From contig NC_088325.1 in the NCBI RefSeq assembly GCF_910592395.1, forward strand, positions 5,981,501 to 6,045,500: a stretch of DNA of 64,000 nt, read 5' to 3'. Below the pieces are notes generated by a model. The model saw only the letters and a list, made by a program, of their open reading frames with translations. It was not told the origin of the DNA and did not search any database. The first letter of the stretch is position 1. The number at the start of each line of letters is the position of its first letter. Positions 1 through 11,002 of this stretch are shown in pieces. The position numbers and the translations under genes were made by a program. Source of the DNA: Lineus longissimus. Its lineage: Eukaryota > Nemertea > Pilidiophora > Heteronemertea > Lineidae.

Positions 1-1552
1 GAATCGAGACAGAATGCTGGAGATTTTGAACAGATATGCTGCAACTTCCTCCAGAACAGGAAGCTAAGAAAAGCGAAAATGTGTTTTTCTACTTATTCAA
101 AACAGCTACAACAATATAAACGTACTAACAAATGTCTATCAATGTCTATGTCTACCAGCAAATCCACGTTGAGTGCCATATAGAACAGGAATTATTTGTC
201 GATGAACCGGCCTGATCGGAGTTTTCAAATTTGTTATTGTCGTCTGCTAGCGCTGTGGTAACCATATATAGCGGACAGTGACATGATGACAATGTCCGTT
301 AGAGGTAATGCTTATTTCACTCACACTAATTTACTGTTGTTGACTCATGATCGCAATATGATTTCAATTGAGTGGTAATTAGTTGGAAAAAGAATTCCTG
401 GCATTTTTTTTACATGCCATAATTATGTCAGCTGCAATTGGACTTATGGTCACTTCATTATATGCACCACGAATGGAAAAGATCAACGTGTTGACCTCTG
501 CAGGATTGCAATGTAATAGCTGCAAAGCCTTGCACGTTTAAGGCTCAAAGTTGGGCGCACTATTTGTGGAACACCCAGCAGTGCATTGGTGTTAAACATG
601 CTCAAAGGATTTCCTGAGTCTTACACCGAGTGTGATCCGATTACAAACAACATCCAGTTACACCATTGTGAAAGAAAATCGAATCAAGAGTGCCGTTGGC
701 GACAATTACGCCGGTTCTCGCCATGCTACTATCATAAACTGTTCTTTCTGGCAGTTGTACTGAAATCTGCTAACCGTGGAGCGTCGGCGACATATGAATC
801 GAATCGACGAACTGCAAGGTTTAGGCTTGACACAGAACTACCTCTCAAATTTACCGTAATCACACCATTCCGCAATCAAGACCAGGGGTTGTTGCAGCAT
901 ACTTCGTAATTTGTAATTAGCATCACCAATGTTTCACTCTGAAAGCCTGCTATAATCTATGTTTGGATCATCATTTTTTGCATAAAACATATGCATAAAT
1001 GCAGGACAGCTTTCATCCGTAACTTATTGCCAGACACCGCGATAACACAGCAGTCAATACCCTGGAGTCCGCAGGCTATAGGTAAGGCCTAAATACTCTA
1101 GTTTCTCACTTCTAACGTCCAGTCATATCTTTATAGTGCACCTTTCTAGGCCTATAATGGGGGAAATTGTAGGCCTTCTATTTAAGCCACTATTGCCATT
1201 GATGCTGCTGGTCAATCAATCAAGAAACTTACTTCCGTCGTGGGCTCACCAAAATGAACACATCCACTGGCTTACTGCAGTGGACGTTAGGCGTGCGAAA
1301 CCCGAGTATTTCACGAATCTTGATCGATACAGATAGCAAGTACCAATTTATCACTGGATATATATGTTACGTTGTTTGAAATATAGCTGTGATTTAAGGA
1401 ATTTACACCGAACTGGAGGTATTGGTTGTCTTAAGAAAAGTTGCCAGGGACGAGCTGGAATGAGGCTTTAGGCGGAAGGATGTAATCCTTACCCTCACCC
1501 AAACCCTCCTCCCCGTTACTAATCCTAATTCTCAAATCTATTATCGCTCAAA
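1..1552. repeat. Upstream block of GPCR unit 1, diverged copy
   Basis: No gene is supported here. From about 440 to 1100 the sequence is a diverged copy of 6600-7270 and, in part, 19050-19380. Shared landmarks include a 'gatcaacgt.ttga' motif, 'gctgcaaag..ttgcacgtt', the 'gttgcag' region, 'gtttcactctga', and 'ctggagtc' followed by a GT-AAG donor-like site (about 1083 here, 7264 in unit 2). The last match suggests a non-coding first exon for the receptor that follows, but transcription is inference. Sequence from 1 to 440 has no recognised content. Confidence 0.6.
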
Positions 1553-2686
1553 ATGAATAACGCTAACAGTAAGATACTCACGAAACTGAAAACTTTTTAC
1601 TTCTTTAAGGCGGAAGAATTGATAGCGATGGAAACTGACGGCCAAGACCGGAACATCTCGACTCCCACCTCGACACGTGAAGTAATTTGCGATACGCAAC
1701 GACTCGCCACAGAACTGCATCTGATTATTTTGATAGGACTTCGAAACTTTTTCATTTCTTATGATCTATATTTCACCATTCCATTTTGTTACATCGGTAC
1801 CAGCCTTGCTTTACTAGGCTCTCTAGCTAAAGCAAGAAAAAGCTCCGCGTATCTTTACTTGGTGGTTCTTGCGTGCAGTGAAGTTTCCTACCTCAGCAGG
1901 AAGCGCGTTGCCTGGGTACAATTTTTTGGCATGCGTCCGACAGATTTATATTGTAAGATTAATTACTACTTGTTGGTGATGCAGTATTATTTCCATGCGT
2001 ATATTGTAGTAATACTAACGATTGAACGAACCATTGCTGTGACCATGCCGCTCAGGGCAGCTGGGTCATTGACGATGAAGAGAGGTTTGGTGACTCTATC
2101 ATGTGGTTTAGTCTTTTGCGCCATTGCACCAATTGATAATATTTATCTGAGCATTGACCGTAGGCTGGGGTTTTGCACTTACGATTTCGGCAAAAAGGAG
2201 TGGGTTTTAGATTTTGTATACGCTAAGGATAACATATTGTTGGTTTATCTGCCGTTTGTCATACTCACGATATGTAACACCATAATCATCACCAGCATTG
2301 CGAGATCGGCCAATTCTCGGAAACAAATGGGTGGAACACAAGGACAACGTGACTCTCAGGTGGCAAAGGATCGTCAAATTACTACCATCTGCCTCGTAGT
2401 TTCATTCACTTTTTTGTTTCTAAACGCACCACGGTATATTTTCCTTTCATTTAAAGGAAAGATATTGGTGAAATGGGATTGGGAATATAGAAGAACCTGC
2501 GAAGAGGCAATGTTTTTACAATTTTTCTGGTATTTCACCAATTTCCTGATTGATCTTAATGCTTGCGTGAATGGTTATCTCTACTGTCTAAGTAGTGCAT
2601 CATTTCGAGCTGATGTGAAAATATCAATTTTTCGAATTGGCAATGCGCTAAAGAAATGTTTTATCAAAAGGTCCGCATCAAATTAG
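1553..2686 (+). CDS. Rhodopsin-family GPCR, paralog A (neuropeptide/FMRFamide-receptor-like)
   Basis: Single-exon seven-transmembrane receptor of 377 codons, expected in the plasma membrane and signalling through G proteins. Membrane segments lie near residues 72-90, 98-115, 137-157, 177-195, 228-250, 277-299 and 319-345. The TM3 end reads TIERTIAVTMPLRA (an E-R-T version of DRY). TM6 has FLFLNAPRY, with Pro but no CWxP. TM7 has NACVNGYLYC in place of NPxxY, which resembles FMRFamide-type receptors. Cys134 (position 3.25) and Cys208 can form the usual TM3-ECL2 bridge. One N-glycosylation sequon (NIS) lies at residue 34. TM1 has GTS where the paralog at 9.9 kb has the usual GNS. The ATG at 1553 is present, but the paralog shares only the second Met (1628), so a 352-residue product from 1628 is possible. 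The ligand is unknown; an orphan peptide or chemosensory role is inference. Confidence 0.9.
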   Translation: MNNANSKILTKLKTFYFFKAEELIAMETDGQDRNISTPTSTREVICDTQRLATELHLIILIGLRNFFISYDLYFTIPFCYIGTSLALLGSLAKARKSSAYLYLVVLACSEVSYLSRKRVAWVQFFGMRPTDLYCKINYYLLVMQYYFHAYIVVILTIERTIAVTMPLRAAGSLTMKRGLVTLSCGLVFCAIAPIDNIYLSIDRRLGFCTYDFGKKEWVLDFVYAKDNILLVYLPFVILTICNTIIITSIARSANSRKQMGGTQGQRDSQVAKDRQITTICLVVSFTFLFLNAPRYIFLSFKGKILVKWDWEYRRTCEEAMFLQFFWYFTNFLIDLNACVNGYLYCLSSASFRADVKISIFRIGNALKKCFIKRSASN

Positions 2687-4738
2687 GACAGCTACGATAT
2701 TAGGGATCTCAGTCAGAGCCAACTGTCGAGCCAACTCGAGGAGATTGCGACACTAGAAATCGAGGGATTTCACTTAGTGTGATCATAGAACGCTTGGCCT
2801 CTGCTCCTCGCTGTAAAGATCGGTTTTGTCTCGTGTAAACGGCAATATTTACACTGGAAAATAGATAACACGTTCAGTAATCTCGGACACGCTGAAAATG
2901 GTTTATCGTTCGTAATTACTGGTGGTCCAAGAAAATAGAAATGCAGTTATACACAATGCAGTAGTTCAGTTATTGAGTTAGCTTAAACTTAATCGTGATA
3001 GTATTTGTATATCAGTGGGAGAGGGAATGCTGATATTTATAATTTTTAGCACGTATTTACACAATTTTCTTTTCTTTTCAATCAATTACCAACTTCAGTT
3101 TCTTAACGAACGGCATTCATAAACTTAACAAGGCACACAACAATCCTCCCAGATAGTAGTCTCAGTCAAAAACTGTCTATGGAATATGTAGTCAACCGAG
3201 TGCACTTCAGACAAGCCGAAGAAAACAAATCATATCTTTATCTTCTGTCAAACCATACTAAACCGTTGAATGTCAATTTATTTTGCCAAAAGGTCGGGAT
3301 GCATGCAGCCGGGTCCAATTTGAGTGACAATATTAGGGCTCTTTAATTCTTAAACGTCCTGTTTATGAGTGGGAAGTTGTACGACTCCATATCTCCTTTC
3401 AGTAGGCTAGGGAGTTTTCGCAAATCTCCCGAAACGTCTACGTGAACGCCTATCCCATTGTTCAACTTTGTTATCAGGAGGTCGAACAAAGAGATAGACG
3501 TTCACGTTAGCGTTTCGGGGGATTTGCGAAAACTCCTTATATGCCGTGACTGATACGAATCTCTATTATGACATTAAAGTATAACACGGTCGAATCACAT
3601 GGGTGCGTACGCACGAATTCTCGTGGTGATTGTTTTGGCGAGCTGGATTGATGTCGCTGACCGTTGTAACGTCATGGCATCGTTATTTCTCGTCATAACG
3701 TCATCGCGACGCAGGCGCACATTCGTGTTGGATTTTGTAATGCAATTTGCAGCGATTGGAGAATCTAAAACTCGTAAACAATTGCATGCGATAAACAGTT
3801 AACAAGTCTCGTCTGTGTTTGAGTAAAAATGTCCTACTCGTGGTTGTCTTTGCCACACCACCTGCGGTTTCGTCTCGTGTCGGTATTTCGGACAACCACT
3901 CGTGTGATATTTTCCTCTCAAAAACGGTGAAGCTGTTAATAGGTTATTCTGGTAGATTACTGAGGTGATGCTTATTTAGGACTGATGCACCAAAATTCCA
4001 TTCTTGTTGTGACCTCATATAGAAGGACAATAACTTTGTTGGACATCAACATGCCATCACATCGTCGTTGTAGAGAGAAGCACTGAAAGTTGTTGTTCTG
4101 GCTTAAACTAGCAATTTTGAAGCCTTTAATATGTAAGAATTCAAATATGCAATAAATGCACATTTTGTTTGCAAAGGAGGCTATCTGCCACATTAGCACT
4201 TGCTCTGTGAAATTCGGTTGAAAGTAGAGAAACAACAATTTTGATCAAGGTACATGTAGTTCCTTGTCTATAAAGGAGTAAATCAGGTCAATGTAGGCCT
4301 ATATATCAGGAACAACCATCAGAGTTACGTTTTACACAATATGAGAGGTATTTCATCTCTTTGATGGTAGGTTTGGAGGTTGACTAGTTGTTCACTAACG
4401 AGCAGGAAACTAGTTGTCGGGGGTTGAAACTGCCACAACCTGAAATTGGAGACGTTCAAATCAAACGCAGTACAGAGGCAAAATTTATTGGCTGGCCCAT
4501 GCAAAATGTCTTGTTGGTAAAATTTCGCCATCTGAGAGTCGAATCGACCCACCGCAATGACTGAAGAGAATGTTGAAAACACAGTCTAGATCACTTGACA
4601 ACACTATTCGGTACTGATAAAAAAACCCACATATATCAGTTTGTGCCGCTTGGATTTGAAAGACCTAGTACCTGATCAGATGACCTAGAATCACCTAATC
4701 CCTGACCACCATTTTTCGTCTTGAGATTGGTCAGACCC
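2687..4738. repeat. 3' flank of GPCR A, duplicated at 11003-14215
   Basis: No coding gene is recognised. This block is a close copy of the flank of the second receptor, beginning with the shared 'gacagctacgatattaggg' right after the stop codon. It ends near 'accatttttcgtcttgag' at about 4720. Short open frames on both strands are not conserved well enough between the copies to support a gene. It contains the inverted repeat at 3410-3536. Confidence 0.8.
3410..3536. repeat. Inverted repeat / small foldback element, ~45-bp arms
   Basis: The left arm begins 'ggagttttcgcaaatct' and the right arm ends 'gatttgcgaaaactcc'. The arms pair over about 45 bases with a few mismatches around a ~35-bp centre. 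The second unit holds a decayed copy at about 11730-11862, whose right arm has lost several bases, so the element predates the locus duplication. It may be a miniature transposon; no target duplication was identified. Confidence 0.65.
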
Positions 4739-5642
4739 AAAAGCCCGTTTCTTCCGTTTGATGTACTCGGTAACGGTCAACCATCAGAAGGAACTGTTCT
4801 ATTCCATGCCTCTCCAGGTAGGGCTCGAAGACATTCTCCATCCAGTGTCCTAAGGTCTCCTCCCTCACCCATCCAGTCGCAGAGAAGGGCCACGATGACG
4901 TTAGGTGGTAGATCTTGGCGTCCTTCCAGGAGGGCTAGCTGACTCTGATTGTTTTCATCCAAGCAAAACTACGGTCATTGTATGCGCACATGGTTTGCGC
5001 AGTAGACGGGTTTTATTAAGTTCAAATTCAAACCCGTCTACTGCGCAAACCATGTGCGCATACCATGAACGTAATTTTGCTTGGATGGAAACAATGACTT
5101 TTGGAAGTGATTGGATGGAAACAATCAGAGTTCGCGTTTTCATGGTTTGAAAAAACGTTGCTGGGATGCAAATAATCAACATTAGATGAGTACAATTAGA
5201 TTGTATACAAATAATTTCGTGCATACTTTCATGATTTGAAACAATCAGTTTGTTAAAGTGATGGTTTGGAAATAATGATTTTGTGCGTGATTGTTTATCA
5301 TCCAATGCAATGGACTGGACAATTTCCTGGTTTGAGATACCATGACTTTTTAAATTTTGATTATCTAACAAACCATCATTTCGAGACAGTTTGATTATTT
5401 GAAACCACGGATATTCAGAAAATGTATTATTTGAGAACAATAAAGTTACGTTGTTTTATTGGATGAATATAATCAAAAGAGAGCAAATTCATTGTTTGAA
5501 ACAATATCGATAGGAACAGTAAATGGTTTGAATACAATTGGAATAAGCAAAGTTATGGTTTGGAAATAATCTTGACTTCGTTCACTCATTTATTTCGATA
5601 TAATTTGCCTATTTCAAATAATTTCGTCAAATAATTTAATTC
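4739..5642. repeat. Large hairpin followed by degenerate short-period repeats
   Basis: A near-perfect inverted repeat of about 50-60 bp per arm lies at 4956-5095. The left arm contains 'tatgcgcacatggtttgcgc' and the right arm the complement, around a centre at about 5021. From 5085 to about 5640 a loose motif recurs roughly every 30-40 bases with many variants, approximately (a/g)tggtttgga(a)acaatga. No gene is supported. The segment lies between the end of GPCR unit 1 and the satellite that opens unit 2. Confidence 0.6.
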
Positions 5643-5992
5643 CCACATGGCGCCTCATACGCATCTGATGATGCCACCTTGTCATCATTGAGGATATTGA
5701 AATATCTCGGTTTCCATGGGCGTACGCATCTGATGATGCCACCTTGCCATCATGGGGGTTATTGAATTATCTCGGTTTCTACGGGCGTACGCATTTGATG
5801 ATGCCACCTTGTCATTATGGGGGTTATTGAAATATCTTGGTTTCCATGGGATTACGCATTTGATGATGCCACCTTGTCATCATGGTTTTTTTTTAAATAT
5901 ATCAGTTTCCATGGGAGTACGCATTTGATGATGCCAACTTTTCATCATGGGGGTTATTGAAATATCGCGGTTTCCATGGGAGCTACTTCTGA
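5643..5992. repeat. ~65-bp satellite array (about 5 copies)
   Basis: Tandem units of about 65 bp. Each contains 'tacgcatctgatgatgcc', a short spacer, 'catcatgggggttattg' and 'tatctcggtttccatgg'. Inside each unit TGATGATG and CATCATGG form a small inverted repeat. The same array occurs at 17975-18412 in front of the third GPCR unit, so it marks the left edge of the repeated locus. Confidence 0.85.
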
Positions 5993-7325
5993 TAAGTATG
6001 TTTTTGTTATCCGTGTTTTCTTGATGCTGACTTGATCACTAGTTGATCATGAATCGTCCAATCATATGTTTGGTAACTGTGGCTAATATAACCTTCTTGC
6101 ATTACCAAAGCCACCCAAGGTCAATGTCACCTGCAAAGGTTAGGGTCATCTGAGAATGTTGCTCTTCATGTATTCACTGTAAAAAAATAAAGACAGTAAT
6201 ATTGGGTGGGCCAAAGAAAACGTCACTAAATTCAGGATTTGATATATCAAATGATAGCTAGTTTGTAGCTCATTTGTAGTTAGTTGTTGATTATGCTTGT
6301 TGAAAATGCCAAGGTTTTGGGTTTCATGGCTTTGTCACAGTGAACACATCAAGTGCTGTTTCAGAAAATGGTGTGCCGGATGGCATTTGTCACCTTTGAC
6401 TGCAAATTAAATCTTTGCCTAGACGATGATTATATTTTCTAATAAGATGGCGCACCCTGACATTCAAGTTGCCTGACCTACGCTCGATTATTTCGCAATT
6501 GAGCGACAGAAATATGAAATTTGACTTATTTCCTCGATGTTAATTTTTTCACATGCAATTGGGTGGCTGCTGTTTAATGAATTGTCAAGTAAAAATATTG
6601 TACCCCTGATAAAAAGGATCAACGTATTGAAGGTAGAAAATCACAACACCAAAAATGTAGCTGCAAAGTTTTGCACGTTAACGCTCCAACATTGGGCGAC
6701 TTTTCGTAGGTCACCCGATACATCCGATTTTGATATGCATTAGGGTTAATATCATGCTCGTTGAATTTCCCCGAGTGTAACTCCGAGTATCCGATGACAA
6801 CATTTTACATGAATACAAAAAAATAAATTCAAAAGCGCCGTAAGCGATAACCACACGCGTTCATGCCATGATAGTTTTTTAATAAATTGTTAGTTATTTG
6901 CGTTAGCATTGGCGTTTACATCGGCGACCTTGTTGACGCATCGATTCAGCTATAACTCCATGATTCCGACTACCTGCAGGACTACTAATTATCTCAGCAG
7001 ATTTACCCTAATCACGCCCTGCTGCAGTCAAGATATGGATTTGTTGCAGCTGCTTTTGTAATTCTTTTTAACATTACCATGGTTTCACTCTGAACTCTCT
7101 AATGCCTACAATGATTTTAGTGAGTGGATATTAAAAATAAGATCATTGTTTTGATATTAGGAATGTACCGATTCCGGGACCGATCCCACCTCTCATCAAT
7201 AAATTAGTGACAACCATGTCAGCGATAATCCAGTTCAGCAACCAATTATCTGGAGTCTACAGGTAAGGTAAGGCAAGGTATTTTAATAATTTTTCTATAA
7301 ATCTTAATACAGATGGCTGGTTAAC
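5993..7325. repeat. Upstream block of GPCR unit 2
   Basis: No gene is supported. The block is closely matched by 18413-19380 and more weakly by 440-1100. Near its end 'ctggagtctacag' is followed by GTAAGG at about 7264, a possible donor of a non-coding first exon for the receptor at 9.9 kb. The matching site in unit 1 also keeps GTAAGG. Exon status is inference from conservation of the splice signal in two copies. Confidence 0.6.
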
Positions 7326-7768
7326 TAGTAGGAGACTTTCCGACTTCTTAACGTTTTTTCTAACTTCTTCCTCATCATTTATCCGACAAATGTAAGACAT
7401 GGTCCGACTTCTCCCTGAAAGGCCGGATTTCTCGAAAACCTGGGAAATTTACTAGGGCTTCCCAAAATAGTGCATCAAAGATCACAGGCCTATGTGAAAT
7501 GGGGTTAATGAGATATGAGCAAAACACTTCGAATGACCTAATTAAGTGATATAATTAGTATTCACATTTAGAGTCACTCATTACCCCATTCAACTTAGGC
7601 CCTTGATCTTTCAATGACCTACTTAGGGAAGCCTGGTATTTTTCTCAGGTTTTTTTGAGAAATCCTATCTTTCAGGGAAAAGTCTGACAATATCGGACTA
7701 TTGTCGGATAAATCAGGAACAAGTTTGAGAAAATGCTAAGAAATTCGAAAGAAGCATCCAACTAGCGG
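7326..7768. mobile_element. Palindromic MITE with ~145-bp terminal inverted repeats
   Basis: The left half (ctagtagga..., through 'aggccggatttctcg...' to 'gggcttccc') is the reverse complement of the right half (agggaagcctgg... to '...catccaactag'). The arms pair over about 145 bp with scattered mismatches around a ~150-bp centre. There is no coding capacity. A right-half copy lies at 8796-8946. The family cannot be assigned and the target duplication is unclear. Confidence 0.8.
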
Positions 7769-8795
7769 TATTAATTAAGCACTGTCCACTACTTGTACGA
7801 AAACATTGTCGGAAACATGGTTATGATTTATGGAATTGATACCAAACTGTTGTTACTTATTGATTGTCTTACCAAACCCAGCGAGGGTTTAGCTTTTCGG
7901 CGAAATTACAGCTCCACCCGAGCAGTATATGATGAGACAACCAATATCGACAGCGATGTATCAATATTTATTCTAATCTTATTCTAACTCTTCAATTAAA
8001 CAATACACTGATATTTCGACTGCTTTTTCTATCCCTTTTTATTTTGCACCAGCCGAGTTTGTCATGATCGCCTAGAAACGTGAGACATTTGGCGTAAAGT
8101 TTATCATCATACATTGTAAGCTGGGGTGTTTTGGAATGATATACTCAGTGACAGCTATACCATGCAGGTAAGGTGCGATCATTTTTTTTACTATTTTATC
8201 TACAATTTTGTTTAAATCAGCTTCTCTTCTTTATCAGGCAACCGTGTTAAGTTCATACTAAAGCTTTTGAACATTTGTAATTGGATTTTGAAATATTTGA
8301 GCAATACTGCAGTGTAGGCATACACTGATACAGACTTGACAATATCATTGGCCTATGTTTATCGCGTTTGCGTGTGAAGGTACTGAACTGCGACCAAGGA
8401 AACTGCAATTATCAGCCGAAATATACCTATTACATACAATGTAAATTCTAAAATGTGCCCTGTTTTTTACGTCTGAAGAAAACGAACCACCTCTTTAATG
8501 ACGTACCGGTTATTCGACTCAAAATCGGTACAAAAACGGCTTCCAGCAATACCGTAACTTCTCAAAACAGGATTAATGAAAACTCTTTAAACTGCATAAA
8601 CAATGCACTAGAACGGGGTGTAACCTTGGGCCTGCCCGAAATTCGCAAGCCATGCCAAAAACTGCCTTCCAGCACTGGTGAAAATCGTTATCAGAAAACG
8701 GAATCAGTGTAATGCTACAAGTGGCGGTGGCGCATGCTGAACAGGCAAATCACATGCCCAAGTTGTCCTTTAAATGTGAATTGATGAACTTTTTT

Positions 8796-8946
8796 AGGGA
8801 AGCCCTGGTATTTTTCTCAGGTTTTTTGAGAAATCATACCTTTCAGGGAAAAGTCTGACTATATCGGACTATTGTCGGATAAATCAGGAACAAGTTAGAG
8901 AAACTGTTAAGAAATTGGAAAGAAGCATCCTACTAGCGGTACGATT
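8796..8946. mobile_element. Solo half of the 7.3-kb palindromic MITE
   Basis: A direct copy of the right arm of the MITE at 7326-7768 (agggaagccctgg... to ...catcctactagcggta). No matching left arm was found nearby, so this is a deleted or recombined copy. The 1-kb stretch between the two elements (7769-8795) holds no recognisable gene. Confidence 0.75.
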
Positions 8947-9868
8947 TCCTTCGTACGATATAGGACAAGCGTTCGGGCAAGAACAGAATGGTGTACTCCT
9001 TAAAGCTGACGACACCTAGGGCTTGTGGGGAAACACCAGTCTGTTCACTGACTATAACGCAATGGCCATGATGATAATCGACCAAGTGGCAGGTGGTCTA
9101 GCCTGATGGGCTGCTGTTTCATTCGACAAAATATTAACTCATTCCCGGCTAATTCCGCTAATTCGCCCCTGGTTCATTCGGCCGCGAGAATATAATTCGT
9201 TCGCAAGGATAATTCGACCCTGAACAAATCGTCTTTTAACTTCTTGTTGTCAGTTGAAATCTGAAACTTGTGTCATTAAAGAAGGTTTCCTAAATTTAAT
9301 TATTTAACCCTTTTCACTAATGTTCTTTCAGGGACTGGCATTGAGAAGGTATTTTTACTTTAGCCCAGCTGTATTTTAAAAGGTGTGAGGAAAATTTTTG
9401 AGGCACTGTTCATTATCAAGCGAACTTTTATCAGGCAAATTATCCTTGTTACTAAGCAGTACTTATATAGCCAAACTGAAGATCGTGTGAAACATCCAAG
9501 TTGGCATTTCACAAAATAAAATATAATAATATTTATTTGAGGGCTCTGCGTCGCCATTGATTGGTCGAATTCTAATTTTGGGATGAATATACAGGCGCGA
9601 GTTATCCTAGGACGACCTAGGCCTGTACTCTTCCTGACTTTTTATCGAAGTATAGGCAATTTTGATGATTCCTTTGAACCCTGATGGAAATTTTCGTTGA
9701 TTTGGTTATTTTTTGATTATTTACTCGAGTACCTTAATCCCCGATCCTTATTCGTAACCCATTCCCTACCCCTCCCTTACACTTACTCTTACCGTTGCTC
9801 TGTTATTCACCAATCCCCGTTACTAACCGTAATCCTCTAATCATAATCTTACTTGAAATTAATCAGGT
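8947..9868. other. Intergenic, leader region of GPCR B
   Basis: No gene is supported. The last ~60 bases before the receptor (from about 9810) match the leader of paralog A, including 'ccccgttactaa' and 'taatcct'. This places the left boundary of the close receptor duplication at roughly 1515 and 9810. Confidence 0.5.
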
Positions 9869-9931
9869 TTGAATAAGATACTCACGAAACAGTTACCAAT
9901 ATACGTGGTAAATGCAGAAGAATTTGTGATA

Positions 9932-11002
9932 ATGGAAACGTATGTTCAAAACTGGAACGTTTCAAATTCCACCGAAGAGCTTACCTCGACGCGTGAAGTT
10001 ATTTGCGATATACGACGACTCGCCACAGATCTACATCTAATCATTTTAATTGAACTTCGCAAGTTGGTCACTGATTATGACATGTATTTCATCATTCCAT
10101 TTTGTTTCATCGGTAACAGCCTGGCTGTACTCGGCTCTCTACCTAAAGCAAGAAAAAGCTCAGCGTATCTTTATCTGGCGGTTCTTGCGTGCAGCGAAGC
10201 ATCTTACCTCAGCAGGAAACGTATTGCCTGGGTACGATATTTTGGTATGCGTCGTACGGATTTATATTGTCAGATTAACTTCTACACGTTGGTGGTGCAG
10301 TATTATTTCCATGCTTATATTGTGGTGATACTGACGATTGAACGATCCATTGCTGTGACCATGCCGCTCAGGGCAGCTACATTGTTGACGATGAAGAGAG
10401 GTGTTGTTACTCTATCCTGTGGATTAGTCTTTTGCGCCATTGCGCCAATTGACAATCTTTATCTGATCCATAATCCTGAAGTGGGGTTTTGTGTTTACGA
10501 TTTTAGCAAGAAGCCGGGGGTCTTAGATGCTATTTACACAAAAGATAACATATTGTTGGTCTATCTGCCGTTTGCCATACTCACAATATGTAACACCATA
10601 ATCATCATCAGCATAGCGAAATCGGCCAAGTCTCGGAAACAAATGGGTGAAACTCGAGGACAACTGGACTCTCAAATCACAAAGGATCGTCAAATTACTA
10701 ATATCTGCCTCGTGGTTTCATTTATGTTTTTGCTTCTTAACGCACCGCGGTATATTTTCATTTCATTTAAAGAGAAGATATTGGTGAAAAGGGGTTGGGA
10801 ATATAGAAGAACCTGCGAAGAGGCAATGTTTTTACAATTTTTCTGGTATTTTACCAATTTCCTGATTAATATAAATGCTTGCGTGAATGGTTATCTCTAC
10901 TGTCTAAGTAGTGCATCATTTCGAGCTGATGTGAAAATATCAATTTTTCGAATCGGGAATGCGCTGAAGAAATGTTTTATGAAAAGGTCCGCATCAAATT
11001 AG
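9932..11002 (+). CDS. Rhodopsin-family GPCR, paralog B
   Basis: Intact single-exon paralog of the receptor at 1553, very similar over its whole length. It shares the E-R motif (TIERSIAVTMPLRA), NAPRY in TM6 and NACVNGYLYC in TM7. TM1 carries the canonical GNS, so this copy is closer to the family consensus. The first paralog's start codon is TTG here (9869), so translation most likely begins at the next in-frame ATG, 9932, giving 356 residues. The extracellular N-terminus then has NVS and NST sequons. Cys residues in DLYCQI (TM3 start) and VGFCVY (ECL2) are kept. Divergence concentrates in the N-terminus, ECL2 and ECL3, as expected if ligand preference has changed; that is inference. Confidence 0.88.
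   Translation: METYVQNWNVSNSTEELTSTREVICDIRRLATDLHLIILIELRKLVTDYDMYFIIPFCFIGNSLAVLGSLPKARKSSAYLYLAVLACSEASYLSRKRIAWVRYFGMRRTDLYCQINFYTLVVQYYFHAYIVVILTIERSIAVTMPLRAATLLTMKRGVVTLSCGLVFCAIAPIDNLYLIHNPEVGFCVYDFSKKPGVLDAIYTKDNILLVYLPFAILTICNTIIIISIAKSAKSRKQMGETRGQLDSQITKDRQITNICLVVSFMFLLLNAPRYIFISFKEKILVKRGWEYRRTCEEAMFLQFFWYFTNFLININACVNGYLYCLSSASFRADVKISIFRIGNALKKCFMKRSASN

Noticed and set aside
586-909. 107-codon open frame
   Set aside because: Lies in the diverged upstream block; the matching regions in units 2 and 3 do not keep the frame.
4777-5440. Minus-strand open frames across the 5-kb hairpin
   Set aside because: Composition follows the hairpin and degenerate repeats, and no family is recognised.
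5643-5992. CRISPR-like repeat array
   Set aside because: Units are tandem without unique spacers, and the window is animal DNA.
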